A stretch of 64,000 bases of DNA from Hesseltinella vesiculosa (GCA_002104935.1 MCGT01000001.1:1071001-1135000), one strand, 5' to 3'; numbered from the stretch's first letter, positions 32,498 to 43,420 are shown. Notes: generated from the letters alone by a model not told the origin. Made by a program: numbers and translations.

Positions 32498-33230
32498 CTG
32501 TTGCTGGCCAATGCCAGGACGGGGAGCCTGCAAGAATAAAACGGATGAGCTTCTGCTTCATCTTTCCAAGCGACATGATAGCTTACAGGACAGAGGTCAA
32601 CCGCTGGGCCGTGCTGGCATGCGGGGGTGGTGGTGATGGCTGTTGCTGGCCAATGCCAGGACGGGGAGCCTACGAGAAAAAAATGTATGAGCTTCCACTT
32701 CAGCTTTTCAAACGGCAAGTTAGCTTACAGGACAAAGGTCAACCGCTGGGCCGTGCTGGCATGCGGGGGTGGTGGTGGTGGCTGTTGCTGGCCAATGCCA
32801 GGACGGGGAGCCTACGAAAAAAAAATGTATGAACTTCCACTTCATCTTTCCAAGCGACATGATAGCTTACGGGACAGAGGTCAACCGCTGGGCCGTGCTG
32901 GCATGCGGGGGTGGTGGTGGTGGCTGTTGCTGGCCAATGCCAGGACGGGGAGCCTACGAGAAAAAAACAGATGAACTTCCACTTCATCTTTCCAAGCGAC
33001 ATGATAGCTTACGGGACAGAGGTCAACCGCTGGGCCGTACTGGCATGCGGGGGGGGGGTGGTGGCTGTTGCTGGCCAATGCCAGGACGGGGAGCCTACGA
33101 AAAAAAAATGTATGAACTTCCACTTCATCTTTCCAAGCGACATGATAGCTTACGGGACAGAGGTCAACCGCTGGGCCGTGCTGGCATGCGAGGTGATGGT
33201 GATGGTGGTGGCTGTTGCTGGCCACTATAT
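32498..33230 (-). repeat. 142-bp tandem array of exon-plus-intron-like units
   Basis: The anchor CTGTTGCTGGCCAATGCCAG recurs at 32498, 32640, 32782, 32924 and 33064, with a partial unit at 33212 (spacings 142, 142, 142, 140, 148). Read on the - strand, each unit has an 83-nt (once 82-nt) exon-like block starting GCTCCCCGTCCTGGCATTGG and ending GACCTCTGTCC(C/T). A 59-nt block follows with GTAAGCTA at its start and a T-run plus CGTAG at its end, i.e. a standard short intron for this genome. Copies are highly similar. The reading frame closes after at most two consecutive units. Confidence 0.9.
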
Positions 33231-33257
33231 ACGGAGGCTGCCATGCCAAGGGTCGGC

Positions 33258-33583
33258 CAGCTTGAAGTCGCAGTCCAGGCCAGGAGTGGGCGGCAAGGCA
33301 GGAGTGGGCGGCAAGGCAGGAGTGGGCGGCAAGGCAGGACGGCAAGCGTTGCGCCAAGGGTCCTCCAGCTTGAGGTCGCAGCCCAGGCTAGGAGTGGGCG
33401 GCATGGCAGGACGGCAAGCGTTGCGCCATGGGTCGGCCAGCTTGAAGTTGCAGTCCAGGCCAGGAGTGGGCGGCAAGGCGGGACGGTAAGCGTTGCACCA
33501 AGGGTCGGCCAGCTTGGGGTGGCAGCCCTGGCCAGGAGTAGGTGTCAAGGCAGGACGGCAAGCATTGTGCCAAGGGTCGGCGG
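33258..33583 (-). repeat. 72-bp tandem repeat coding for a 24-residue unit
   Basis: Four 72-bp units. On the - strand they read ADPWxNACRPALPPTPGLDC plus xFKL, repeated in one open frame from 33674 down to about 33230. In one unit an inner 18-bp piece (GGAGTGGGCGGCAAGGCA on the + strand) is triplicated, adding ALPPTP twice. The period is an exact multiple of 3 and changes between copies are mostly conservative, which argues that it was translated. Confidence 0.85.
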
Positions 33584-34782
33584 GTAATCCAAACCGAGGA
33601 GGGATTGGCACCAAAGGAGAGGGCAACATCAAAGGCACACAGCCAGTGGTCACGGTCACGCAGCTAGGCTCATGCTATAATAATTTTTTAAAAAGAGAGG
33701 TGAGATTATCTAGTCATGACGAAACATTCTATACCAATCATGTCAATAAAAAAATAAAGTCAACTTACACCTAAGTTGCGACGGCTCGCAAGATGCCACC
33801 GAAGCAGCCAGAGACTGCAAAGACATGCCATGGCAAACAAGGCGAGGTGACCAGCAAGTATGAAATCATTGTCGGGAGCAACAATGACGATTGGGGCTGT
33901 GGTCGTAACAGCAAACACTGTGGTAGTAGTGGTAGTAGCGGGCTCGGTTGGCATCGGAGGGGCCACACCGGCAAAAAAGCGTGAGAACACTGCAGCAGCA
34001 AACATCAACATCGCGAATCAAGTAAAGTGAAGAAGAAAAAAAAAATAAGATGAAAACAAAACAAAGTAAACAAAAAATGTGGCTTTTCCCCTCTAACCAA
34101 TCAGATCAGAGAACATATTAGACGGATTGAAGTTCCTTGTCATTGTTCATGTACTTTCCTCGCAAAAAAAAAAGATACAAAAAATGAATAGCACAGTTGA
34201 AAAATATGCAGCGCGTTGTAGGAGGTGGAGATAAAATGAATTCAGGCACAGGGGTCGTGCATCGTAGCACTGGGCGAGTTTCACAACATGTCTGGAGTCC
34301 AAAATAGGACGTTTAAAATTAGCCTTGATCTTTACTGCTTTCAGATTTCTCCTTTTCATTATGATTTTATTTTTATGGAAGCACTCAACTGTTACATCCC
34401 GATTCATATGAATGCCAACTTAATGCACACCAGGTAAGGTGGACGATGGCCTCTGTGCGGTATTTTACAGCGGAAGTAAGCGGCGCCTCCTCTCCAGCCT
34501 TATTTTTCCAGCTCCTCTTCGATACTTTTCTCGAAAAATAATATCAATCACGGTTGCCATAGCAACCCTCTTTTTTGTTTCCCGGATGTACCGTTACAGT
34601 ATCTACGATACCAAATGATGTGAATTCAATACTAACCTGCTCTTCATCGGTACGCCAATGACCATTGGTCATTTTTGGACAACATGAATAGTGGAGGTGG
34701 TTTGCTTTGCTTTTTTTTTCTTATTATACCGGCAAAGTCAGGCTTTGCTCGAAAGGTACGATGCAACTGGTTGAATATGAAA

Positions 34783-35370
34783 TTTTTTCAGTTTGAAAAA
34801 AAAAAAATCGAACGTGCACAGCACTTTTGAAGAATTGGGTCGATGAGAAATTTCGTATGGGTGTGCAAATTCACTACAGTACATGAATGTGATAAACTAA
34901 AAAAATCAGGTCGATCGGCGTAGGCTACTCAGCCAACTTCTGCTCACTTTCGTTTTGACACTTCCGATTCCCCAGCTACAAAAAATAAAATGAAAAAAAA
35001 TGTATGCAAATGTTATACAGTACTACTGAGCGATTGGACGTGAAAAATTTCAGAAGTGCGCAAAGACTTAAAAGTTGATGGTACTGAAAAAATCAGGTCG
35101 ATTGGTCAAGGTTTCCCAGCCAGATTTAGATCAATTTCGATTTGACACATCCGATTCCCCAGTTAAAAAAAAATGAAAAAATCGGCCATTTTCGCCAGGG
35201 ATCTGATAAAAAAAAAATAGAGGTGAAAAAACACAATGAAAAATTACCCTCAAGAAGTACACCCTAATTTTTGCATACCAGTACAAATTGATAAGAAATG
35301 ACTATAGCTAATTCACTACCCTCTCAGACATAGGAGGGAATGCAGATACTGTGCTACGCTGGCAGAGTTG
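34783..35370 (+). repeat. dispersed repeat, tandem copies R3 and R4
   Basis: Two head-to-tail units, about 34783-34990 and 34990-35370. Each contains the block order poly(A), TTTCnnAnGnGnGCAAA, CTGAAAAAATCAGGTCGAT, CCCAGCCA, TTTTGACACnTCCGATTCCCC and poly(A). The second continues into CGGCCATTTTCGCCAGG, CTGATAAAAAAAA and TTTTGCATACCAGT, matching the 56-kb copy to its end. Confidence 0.65.
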
Positions 35371-35784
35371 TCAAAAAATAAGAAATGATTTGACTGGCGA
35401 ATTTGCGGCCTCTGATGATGCTCCAGTCAGCGCATCATCCGTGCAAAAACAAAGCAGAAAAAAGTATGAAAAGGCGCTAACATGACATGCAAAAACTGAC
35501 GTTGGCCGCAAAAGAAGAAAGTACTGAGCTAAAATGGAATGGTGGATGCAGCACCATTGCCATTTCTTATTTTTTTTATTATCCTTGTTTCCAAGATGTG
35601 CAGTACGACGGAATTCGATGCTAGCCAACCTTTCATGGGTAAGAAACAATTTGCTTGTAGAGAAGAGTAGCCTTCTTTTTATGCATGCTTAGGCATAGTA
35701 ACGTTGCAGCTCATGTCTTAAAGTGGAGTCCAGGCAGCGGCCATCATTTTAACCTTGAATTTTTTTTTTTTTTGGGTGTGCGTC

Positions 35785-35994
35785 TCACAATCGATGTTCA
35801 TCGGCCACTAGCCGTTCCACATCACGTCGTATAGCCTGTTCCTTTTCACAATGGCCACGCTTCATCATGCCATGCATGTATGCCAAATTTGGCGTCAGCG
35901 GGTGGAGATTGGATTTTCGATGACTTTCGACCATTGCCAAGGGGATACCCTGGGCGAAATGGATTGATTCCATCGATTTTTTGGCTGAGGTCGG
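35785..35994 (-). CDS. possible small-gene terminal exon, unrecognised
   Basis: After a T-rich stretch ending in CCTCAG (- strand, 35995-36000) an open frame runs to a stop at 35785. It contains SIHFAQGIPLAMVESHRKSN, HPLTPNLAYMHGMMKRGHCE and KEQAIRRDVERLVADEHRL. The polar, charged C-terminus looks protein-like and the acceptor is good. A 5' exon with ATG is not evident: the frame upstream starts only with GTG, and ATG near 36070 is out of frame unless spliced. Function unknown. Confidence 0.3.
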   Translation of the reverse strand, partial: PTSAKKSMESIHFAQGIPLAMVESHRKSNLHPLTPNLAYMHGMMKRGHCEKEQAIRRDVERLVADEHRL

Positions 35995-36264
35995 CGATTC
36001 AAAAAAAGAAAACGAGAAAACGTTGGCTGGGTGACCTAGTCCAATCCACTCGTTCTTTTCAGCGCCATCAATATTCACACCATCCTGCTCCTATGAAAAA
36101 TCCCACGCCGATCTGTTAGTTCAAAACTGCTCTGCAACTAGATTTTTTTTTTTCATTTTTGAAAAAACAAAACTCATCGGAGAACGGTCATGATTTCCCC
36201 GCTCACACAGCAAAAAAAAAAAAAAAAAAAAAAAAGCGTTTACTGTATTTTTGAATAAAGTAAA

Positions 36265-38396
36265 CTACATGAGGTATCTTTTGTCGCCACGTCGTTTCTC
36301 GGATTCTCGAAGCTCAAACATAACTTGTACACCTACAAAGAGCGTAGCCCCAACGGACAGCAGAAAGAAGAGGCCTAGAAAAAAGGAAGGGGTGAATTTT
36401 CTGATCCACACCAATTTCTCCATCCTTACCATCCGTTGTGCCAAAGATATTGACAAGCATGTCTCTCATGCCATCCAATCCCACACAAAACCCAACAAGG
36501 TTGGCAATCATCATCATCAAAATATTCGCCACTGCACCTAGGCCACATACAAAGCGATAGTAGGGTTTGTTGCCATACTAAAAAAAAAAATCGAAGCATG
36601 AGTCCAGGCCCTACACCCCAAGTTTTCCAGCATCTCCCTTGTTAGCACGTACCTTTTTGTAGCTGAAAAGGTACGAGGCGATGATTTCCGGTAACAAAAA
36701 TAGACAAATGAGCCAACCCCAAGCAATTAAACGCAGTTCAATATCGTGCCAAAGAGCCACAAAGGTAAAGACGATCCACATGTTGTAAGCAAAATATTTG
36801 GAGCCACCCAGAGGAACGTAGACATAGCGAATGAGCCATCGGTTGAAGGTGCGATGCCAGCTTTTCCAGAATCGCTGTGCCGAGAAGTTGTTGCTCATGC
36901 AGCGCACCATGTTCTCCTCTGTCCATACGCCATCGGCCAATGCCCACAATCGGAAGAATCGCCAAGGCAACAGCAATTTCATCCAGATGATCGTTAGGTT
37001 GAAGTAGCCAATCATGCTGAGCTCCAGTGGGGTATCGCCAGCCCAAGCCTTGGTCTTGCTGATGGCAACCACGTATATATAATGCAACATGATCTCCATT
37101 GTCAGCAATACAGCCACAAATCGAATCGCATACAGCATCACAAATCGTCGGGAGATATTCGCCGAGCGCACATACATCTGACAAAGCGCATAAAAATGAG
37201 GAAATCTGGCAGCATACCCGCCAACCACTCTGCCTTACCTGAGAAATAAAATCATTGAAAGATAGAATAGGACCGCTGAGATAGAGAGGCGTGTAGAGGA
37301 TATAGGCCAAGAATGCTACATAATTATAGTCTTCAGGCTTGCATGGAATATCGATTCGATCGCGGTCGGTCAATGACATCAGGTCGTCGTCGTTTTTCTA
37401 AATTAAAAAAAAATGAGGAAGCAATGAGACCTCGCGCGCCTTGCCTTTTTTGACATCGAGCAAACCTTGTATTCCGATCTTGGTTTCTGGGCTTGCCAGT
37501 AGTAGTCCATATTGAAGGAGATCAAGCGAAGCATTACAAACTTGAATAAAATATGCCAACGTCGAAGCGCCCCACCATACTCATCCTTGTCAAAAAAAAA
37601 AAGTGAGGACCGCGTTTGGTGCTATTTTTACTCTAGAGAAACTTACCAGCCAGCCAAGTCCAGGAGAAATGGCCCCAAATTCATACCCGTTCTGCCACTC
37701 GTTCAGGAACAAGATGCCCAAGTTGAAGGTCCAGGTCAGGATGGGATTCCAGTAAGAAGCCCCCGTGACTTTGGCGATAGAATAGCTGAGAGTGACAATA
37801 ACTAGGATTTTCAGCGCACTGGTGCCATGCAAGCCAAACAGAATGATGAGGGACAGCGCTGCCAGTCGAAGAAGGCGTTGGGCAGCTGTTTCTTGGGCGT
37901 GCGACAACCAGCGATTGATGGCAACAAATACGAACGCCAGAGGTATCAACTTGGGCACATTGTCGCGAAACGACGCATACTGTGCATCGCTGTTGTCCAC
38001 TTTTCGGTCAAAGATCCATCCATCTTCCAGCAAATGCTCGTATTCGACATAGTGAGGGTTCGTTTCTAAGTTGGCCAAAAAAAAAGTCGGCGTGAATGTT
38101 AGGAAAAATAAAAACCACTTTAATCCGGGTGCCTTCAGCCCATAGCATCCCTCTACGGTCCTGGCGCTTGTTTACCTTTACTGACGCCGTGGGCAACATA
38201 AAACATGTACGGTACCATAAAGACAAACACCACATAATAAAAGTAAAATTCTATTTCATTGATGAGTTTTCTAGAGACGTTCAAACGTGTACGAGAGAAT
38301 ACCTGGTGTATTCCATCGTGACGGCTGCGCTGCTACTGCCGATTTTCCTGATGACATATGAGAGCCCAATGGCTTTTCATCTTGTGTCGATGCCAT
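36265..38396 (-). CDS. GUP1: GUP1-like membrane-bound O-acyltransferase
   Basis: Eight exons on the - strand, all in phase: 38396-38303, 38250-38176, 38065-37647, 37585-37466, 37397-37239, 37177-36653, 36577-36430 and 36374-36265; 549 residues. Hallmarks of the MBOAT GUP1/HHAT branch are clear: [19 protein letters not shown] after the first membrane segment, [16 protein letters not shown], the [20 protein letters not shown] block with its conserved Asn/His neighbourhood, and the catalytic His in [17 protein letters not shown] near residue 431. In yeast, Gup1 remodels GPI-anchor lipids in the ER and affects wall and membrane structure. Intron 1 is only 52 nt; skipping it would stop the frame after SYTFERL, so it must be spliced. 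Confidence 0.93.
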
Positions 38397-38709
38397 ACAA
38401 TTAGCAATAAAAAAAAAGAAACGTGAAAAAAAGGAAAGAAAAGAAAAAAAGCTGACTTGCCCTTTTTGCCTCCAACCACGGTTTTCTAAAAACAGGTTTG
38501 TGCCACTCTGACACCAACGATCCTTTGACCCTTTTTGCTGTTGGCGTTTCTGGCTGGCGTTGCATATATTCTTTCTAATGGCTATATAATGCCAGGAAAC
38601 CTGCCCTTCGTCACGTCCGTTCATCTCAATGATATTCACGTTCTTCCTTTTTTTGACTCAATATTTTTGAAGCAATGGCACAAGCGACTTTGATTACAGC
38701 AAGGTACTG
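38397..38709. other. divergent intergenic region
   Basis: About 310 bp between the GUP1-like start (-) and the small + strand gene. It contains a purine-rich stretch near 38408-38450. No other feature is seen. Confidence 0.5.
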
Positions 38710-39057
38710 ATGTTCAAAGCATCTGAGCATGTTGAGCTCAGTGATGCGCAGTGTATGTTCCTGACTAAACTCAAATATGTGCTGGTGAACAACAGGGACG
38801 TTTCGTCTGGTAGGTTCGAGCCGTTCGTCCAGGATCTGGTGAACGTCTTCTTACGTGAATGCAAGTTAGAGGATAGAAGGAGCCTTTACATGATGCCCTC
38901 GACATTCCGATTGTACGTTATGGATGAGGATTTCCCTGCTCACATCGGCAAGGAAGGAACAAAGAGCGAAGAGCCTCCCTGGGATCTGGTGAGAAGGCTA
39001 GGCAATCCCCAAGCAAAGCAAGTCCAACGAACAAGAAAAGGATTCAAGGGAAAATGA
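38710..39057 (+). CDS. small unknown protein (115 residues)
   Basis: Intronless frame MFKASEHVELSDAQCMFLTK ... PSTFRLYVMDEDFPAHIG ... RRLGNPQAKQVQRTRKGFKG, with a well-mixed, protein-like composition and a basic C-terminus. No signal peptide, membrane segment or motif recognised. It ends 43 bp before the end of the WASP-family gene on the other strand. An alternative upstream ATG at 38675 (MAQATLITAR) would require a splice at GTACTG. It could be a fragment of a larger multicopy gene. Confidence 0.5.
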   Translation: MFKASEHVELSDAQCMFLTKLKYVLVNNRDVSSGRFEPFVQDLVNVFLRECKLEDRRSLYMMPSTFRLYVMDEDFPAHIGKEGTKSEEPPWDLVRRLGNPQAKQVQRTRKGFKGK

Positions 39058-39099
39058 TTGGTTTTAATGGTTCGTCTGCGGGTTTCCGTGATTTATTTT

Positions 39100-40733
39100 C
39101 TACTCCCATTCCTCGTCGTCTTCGTCTTCTTGGTCGCTGTCTTCGCTATCCATGGCTATTTTTCGGTTCTGCAAGGCAGCTGCCAGCGTAGACGCAAGGT
39201 CAGTAGGCTGAGAGCTTGGCGAATGTGCCAGAGCGGGTGAGGGAGATGACTGTGAGGGGTTGATAGTCATGGATGCTGGGGCAGCAGATAAATGATCACT
39301 ATGCTTCAAGGATTGGAAGCCACCAGATGCTCGGATGGATGCCATAAGATTGGATCTTCCGTCATTTCCAGTTGATGGAAGGGGAGGTGCGAGCGAGGTT
39401 TGGGGTGATCGTGGTGGAATGCTTGAAGCCGAGGGAGGAGGAGGAGGAGGAGGAGGTGGTGGTGGTGGTGGAAGATGCGGGGACGCTGGGGAATCTTCAC
39501 CCTTGAGGCCAGGTCTTGGGCGAGTTGGTAAAGGTGGTGGAGGAGGAGCGTGTGACTTTGCACTTGATTGGGAGTGATGGCCGCCGTAGCGTGAGGAAGG
39601 AGGTGGGGGAGGTGGGGGTGCGCGTGCACGGGTGCTCGCTCTCTTTGCCACAGGGGGTTGGGGTTGAGAAGTATTAATTGCTTCGAAAAATAAAACCAAG
39701 TCAGGGCGCTTGCAACCTCCTTTTTTTTTTTTTTTTTTTTTACACGTACTCTCCTTTGACTCTTCACGACTTTGCTGCTTGATGTAGGAACGGATGAAAT
39801 CCTCGTTCTGCTGGATTTCCGAAACCGAAATTCCAAGAGCTTGCAGTTGTTTGCTGATGCCACCGAGGGCCTGTTGATCATCTCGCACTGAGAATCCTTT
39901 TTCCGAGGAATGGCCAATGTGCCGCACATGCGTAAAATCTGTTGGTGAACTGATCATATCTTTTGTGATTTTGGATCGACTGAAAAGCCTAGGTTTGGAT
40001 TTTCTTGCTTGACCATCTTCATAAAAAAAAATGAGTTGAATGAAAGGCGGTTCAGCCATTTTTTCTTACCTGGATTTTTTTGTACGCCTCGGGATTGAAA
40101 CTTGTCGTAAAATTCTTGGCCTTCACGCTCATCGGTAAATTCCAATCCGGCAAGACAGTCCTAAGCCATGCATGCGTACGAAGTGAGAGAAAGTAAGAAT
40201 GCTGCCTGCATGTTTGGGTGCAAGGAAGGCTCTTGTTTTTTTTTACGTCTGTGTCAAAGGTATAGAAAAAAGGAGTTTCCTGCTGCAGAACCATCCCTGC
40301 GTATAATTCTTGTTCCCAGACGACTTGCCCTTGTATACCCTTTTAATATCAAACAAGCGTGAGGGTATATTCGTTGCTTTTTTTTTTTTTTTTTTTCGCA
40401 GTTATACCTCGATATTGACTAGGCGAAAAAAATAAGAATTGCTCATTTTGCTATCACGTAACAATGCTGCAGCACCCCATAGTCCGCTGTAATTCCATTG
40501 ATTTGGATCGGGATGTGCCAAATACAATCGAGCTACTCCAGCTGTCAATATTTTCTAAAATAGTCATGCAACAACAACAATAAAAAAAAAAGGAAAATGT
40601 TGCTAAGCAATAAAAATCAGCCCTGCTCTTGCTGAGCAACAACATAACTCAAGCTTGGAAGGCACTCACTCACAGATGTAGGTACTGCTTTGCGCACTTT
40701 ATTTTTGTCATCCGTCGAAGGCAATGATGGCAT
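39100..40733 (-). CDS. LAS17: WASP-family actin nucleation promoter with CRIB motif
   Basis: Six exons: 40733-40674, 40554-40408, 40339-40247, 40160-40070, 40016-39750 and 39680-39100; 412 residues. Order of domains: WH1/EVH1 (about residues 10-125, with RLYLAHPDPNQWNYSGLWGA and FYTFDTDDCLAGLEFTDE); a CRIB motif ISSPTDFTHVRHIGH (about 150-165) fitting ISxPxxFxHxxHxG; a long proline-rich region with runs of up to 13 Pro; a WH2 motif (GRSNLMASIRASGGFQSLK); and an acidic tail ending DEDDEEWE with the Arp2/3-binding Trp. The product should activate Arp2/3 at endocytic patches and growing tips, probably under Cdc42/Rac control. The intron at 39749-39681 begins GTACGT; the nearby GTGTAA alternative would break the frame. 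Confidence 0.93.
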
Positions 40734-41351
40734 ACTGTGGCAGGAGAATTAAAAATTACGAAAAAAGAGAAAGAGAAAATGTCCTGCGCGCAAAAAATAA
40801 GGGATGACAGCTGCATTGAACAAGAAGCAGCGCGGGGTTTGTTTTTTCGTGCTTCTGTCCATTTCATTCCTCCCCCTTTTTTATCTGTTGATGGACATTG
40901 ATCGACTTTTATTTTTCTTTGTTCCTTGGCGTTTCTATCCTGCTTTAGAAAGCTTCTGGCTATTTGGAAATTATATGATAAAAAGGAGAGCGTCAAGGGT
41001 AAAAAAAAGGTTAAAAAATTGCTGCGCTTGTCAACAGTCGAGATCCAATTGTTTGTGACATGTGGACCGACCTCGGTTATTCTCATCGTTAAACTTCTTT
41101 GGATGTTTGTTTATTGGACAAAATTGAAACAGGGAGGGATGTTGGAAGAGACTCAAAGGGAGACTTTTTTTTTTGGATCATCAATGCAAAGAAAATCCTT
41201 GAAAGCTCATGCGGTATGTACAATAAGCTGGCCAGACCCAAGTTTTCCCGCCGAGGCATTTTTTCTATATTACCCGCTCACTTTTTTTTTTTTTTTTTAA
41301 TTTTTTTGTTTGCCCTCAGCTCTCTTCCTCTTTTTATTTGAGATTGTCGCC
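40734..41351. other. divergent promoter region, WASP gene / SKT5-like gene
   Basis: Bidirectional upstream region; T-rich tracts precede 41352. Short frames inside lack features. Confidence 0.55.
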
Positions 41352-42887
41352 ATGTCTACCCATGCAAATAAACTGTATCTGCAGTCATCCGAAGCTTCTC
41401 ATTATCACCAGAGAAAGCCTCGCTTGTCGGTAGACGAAGGGCTGATCAAACAACGAAATAGGAGCTCGACAAAAGAAACCGCATCCATGGCTAAACCTCA
41501 ATCTCAACCCGCAAGGCCACCTCGTTTTTCCGATGCCTACGTCGTCCATGCAGCATGTCCTCTCTCTCCAGGCCATCACCGCCATTCTGTGGATGTAAGC
41601 AAGCGTGGTCAGATGTCCAATGGCCTGCCCAGCTTCATTTTTAAGCAACACCGCCGTGCCCAAACCCTCGACACCCAGCCGCTCTATATCGTGACCGATT
41701 TGAAGCACCCGCACCAAATCCAACAGCAACATGATATTTTGGACCGTCAAGGTCAAATGTTGTTCAGACATACTCCTGCCGCATATTCTTCAAAACCATT
41801 GTCACGCAGCCAGTCGCTCACTGATCTCAGCATCAATTGGTGCCCTCCCTCACCTTTATCCACAGCCAGCGAGCCGCTACAGCGCAGCTTGAGCCACGAG
41901 TCCATTTTTGATGACCAACCCGTTCTGGCCCTGTCACCTGCTCCCTCCCAGCAAGAAGATGAAACGCTGACCAACAACCAGGCACCCCGGTCGACCCATA
42001 CAGCTTCCGTCATCGACCTCTCCACATTGCCAGTAATTGACGAAGACCACCCGCGCTTCCCACCCATTACTCTGCAAAATCTGCAAGCCTTGCGACGGGA
42101 TGTCTTGGCCAACCCAAACGACTTCCCATTACAGCTTTATTTTGTCAAATTCCTGATGGAGGCTGTCAAGCAAGTCGACATGGTGGACGCCAAACGCACC
42201 GCCAAGGCCAAGACCGCCATGCTCTCTGAGGCGCAGCGAGTGGTGAAGAAATTGGCCATGCCAGGCCTCGGCCGGTCTGGGTATCCGGGTGCCATGTTTT
42301 GTCTAGCCAATGCCTACGGTGCTGGTTTCATGCTGTTGGAAGTCAACCACGAAAAGGCCTTTCATCTGTACCTCCAGGGCAGCAAGCAGCAGCATCCACC
42401 ATGCACCTACCGCGCTGGCGTCTGTTATGAACTCGGCCTCGGTACTCGCAAAAACAACGCCCAGGCCCTTCAATTCTATCGCAAGGCTGCAAACCTCGGC
42501 GAACCCTCGGCCATGTACAAGCTGGCCATGATCCTGCTGCATGGGCTGCTGGGCCAAGCTGAGCACCCCAAGGAAGCCATCTCATGGCTGAAGCGCGGTG
42601 TGCCCAAGGCCGAGCCTGACCGCCCCGAGATCCTACATGAATTGGCGCTTGCTTATGAAAAAGACGGCCTTCCCTCGGTGATTCCTGACGTCGACTATAG
42701 CCGTGAACTCTTTACAAAGGCAGCTGAAATGGGCTATGCGCCATCCCAGTACCGCCTCGGTCTCGCATTTGAAAACGGCATGCTCAATTATCCTGTCGAT
42801 CCTCGTATCTCCATCGGCTGGTATGCCAAGGCTGCTTCTCAAGGTCACTTGGAAGCCGGTCTTGCTTTGTCAGGCTGGTATTTGACA

Positions 42888-42925
<38 letters not shown>

Positions 42926-43420
42926 TTCACTGAAATGCCTTGCCTCCCATTCACAGGTGCTCCTGGGATCATGCCTCAAGATGACCGTGAGGCATACCTG
43001 TGGGCCAAGAAAATCGCAGAGCAGGGATACCCCAAAGGGCAATTTGCTTGTGGTTACTATTGCGAAACTGGTATTGGCGTGCGCAGGAACCTCGATGAAG
43101 CCATCTTTTGGTATCAACAAGCCGCTGGTCAAAACTATGGACGTGCCATTCAACGGCTGGAAGATATGAAACTGGGCAACCCTCACAAGAAGAAGCAGGA
43201 TCGCAAACGTCATCACAACCAAGAACCCGCACCTGCATCACCTGCTGCCGTTGGGTCGCCTTCCATCTCCACACCAAAATCTTCTCGTCTCCCCAAGTTC
43301 CTGTCGCTCAACACAGCCCTCAGCCCTACTTTACCTGCACCTTCCCCTTCGCCTATGACTGCTAAAGGCCCGTCAAATGCTACTGCCAACGCCAATGATG
43401 GAAGTTGCACCATCATGTAA
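41352..43420 (+). CDS. SKT5: chitin synthase activator, Skt5/Chs4-like Sel1-repeat protein
   Basis: Exons 41352-42888 and 42957-43420; 666 residues. The N-terminal ~225 residues are Ser/His/Gln-rich. From RFPPITLQNLQALRRDVLAN onward come Sel1 repeats (YRAGVCYELGLGTRKNNAQA, YRLGLAFENGMLNYPVDPRI, FACGYYCETGIGVRRNLDEA). A Pro/Ser tail ends in CTIM, a CaaX box for farnesylation, as in Skt5/Chs4. These proteins bind and localise class IV chitin synthase at sites of polarised growth. I chose ATG 41352 (context GCCATGT) over an in-frame ATG at 41310, which would prepend a hydrophobic MPSALFLFLFEIVA. The single intron starts with GT followed by about 32 consecutive A residues. Confidence 0.93.

Larger units (their letters stand above)
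29360..34011 (-). pseudogene. candidate multi-exon membrane-protein gene, repeat-expanded, possibly decayed
   Basis: Several - strand blocks look coding and carry splice borders. 34011-33769 starts MLMFAAAVFSRFFAG and contains a transmembrane helix (AGHLALFAMACLCSLWLLRW), ending at GTAAGT. It joins in phase to 33674 (after TTATAG), which opens a 24-residue repeat. 32527-32415 gives QGQYHLWHAKAMTTINLKYF. About 31478-31313 gives RKDGFPVSICGGDWWQFW. Blocks near 30855-30720 and 30643-30561 give PWLTTLLLFFLLNCF and RLASAFFVIRANYLLLVKNL, both membrane-like. Near 30125-29965 there is a Cys-containing block (CDITNTHC, NNCKQISC). Two homologous exon-like blocks lie near 29550 and 29860. I could not join them into one open model: stops occur in some blocks and the 142-bp array breaks the frame. 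It may be one gene, several, or a wreck. No family recognised. Confidence 0.35.
34012..36264. other. intergenic, repeat-bearing
   Basis: AT-rich sequence with two head-to-tail copies of the dispersed repeat (34783-35370), long A/T homopolymers (for example about 36210-36234) and a weak coding signal near 35785-35990 on the - strand, listed separately. Confidence 0.5.

Noticed and set aside
32769..33587. 272-residue + strand open frame over the repeats
   Set aside because: It is the reverse of the 142-bp and 72-bp arrays; repeats that avoid stops give long frames on both strands. Splice motifs and protein-like flanks are on the - strand.
38675..38709. Upstream exon (MAQATLITAR) for the 115-residue gene
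   Set aside because: The following GTACTG is a weak donor and no acceptor/branch site is evident before 38710.
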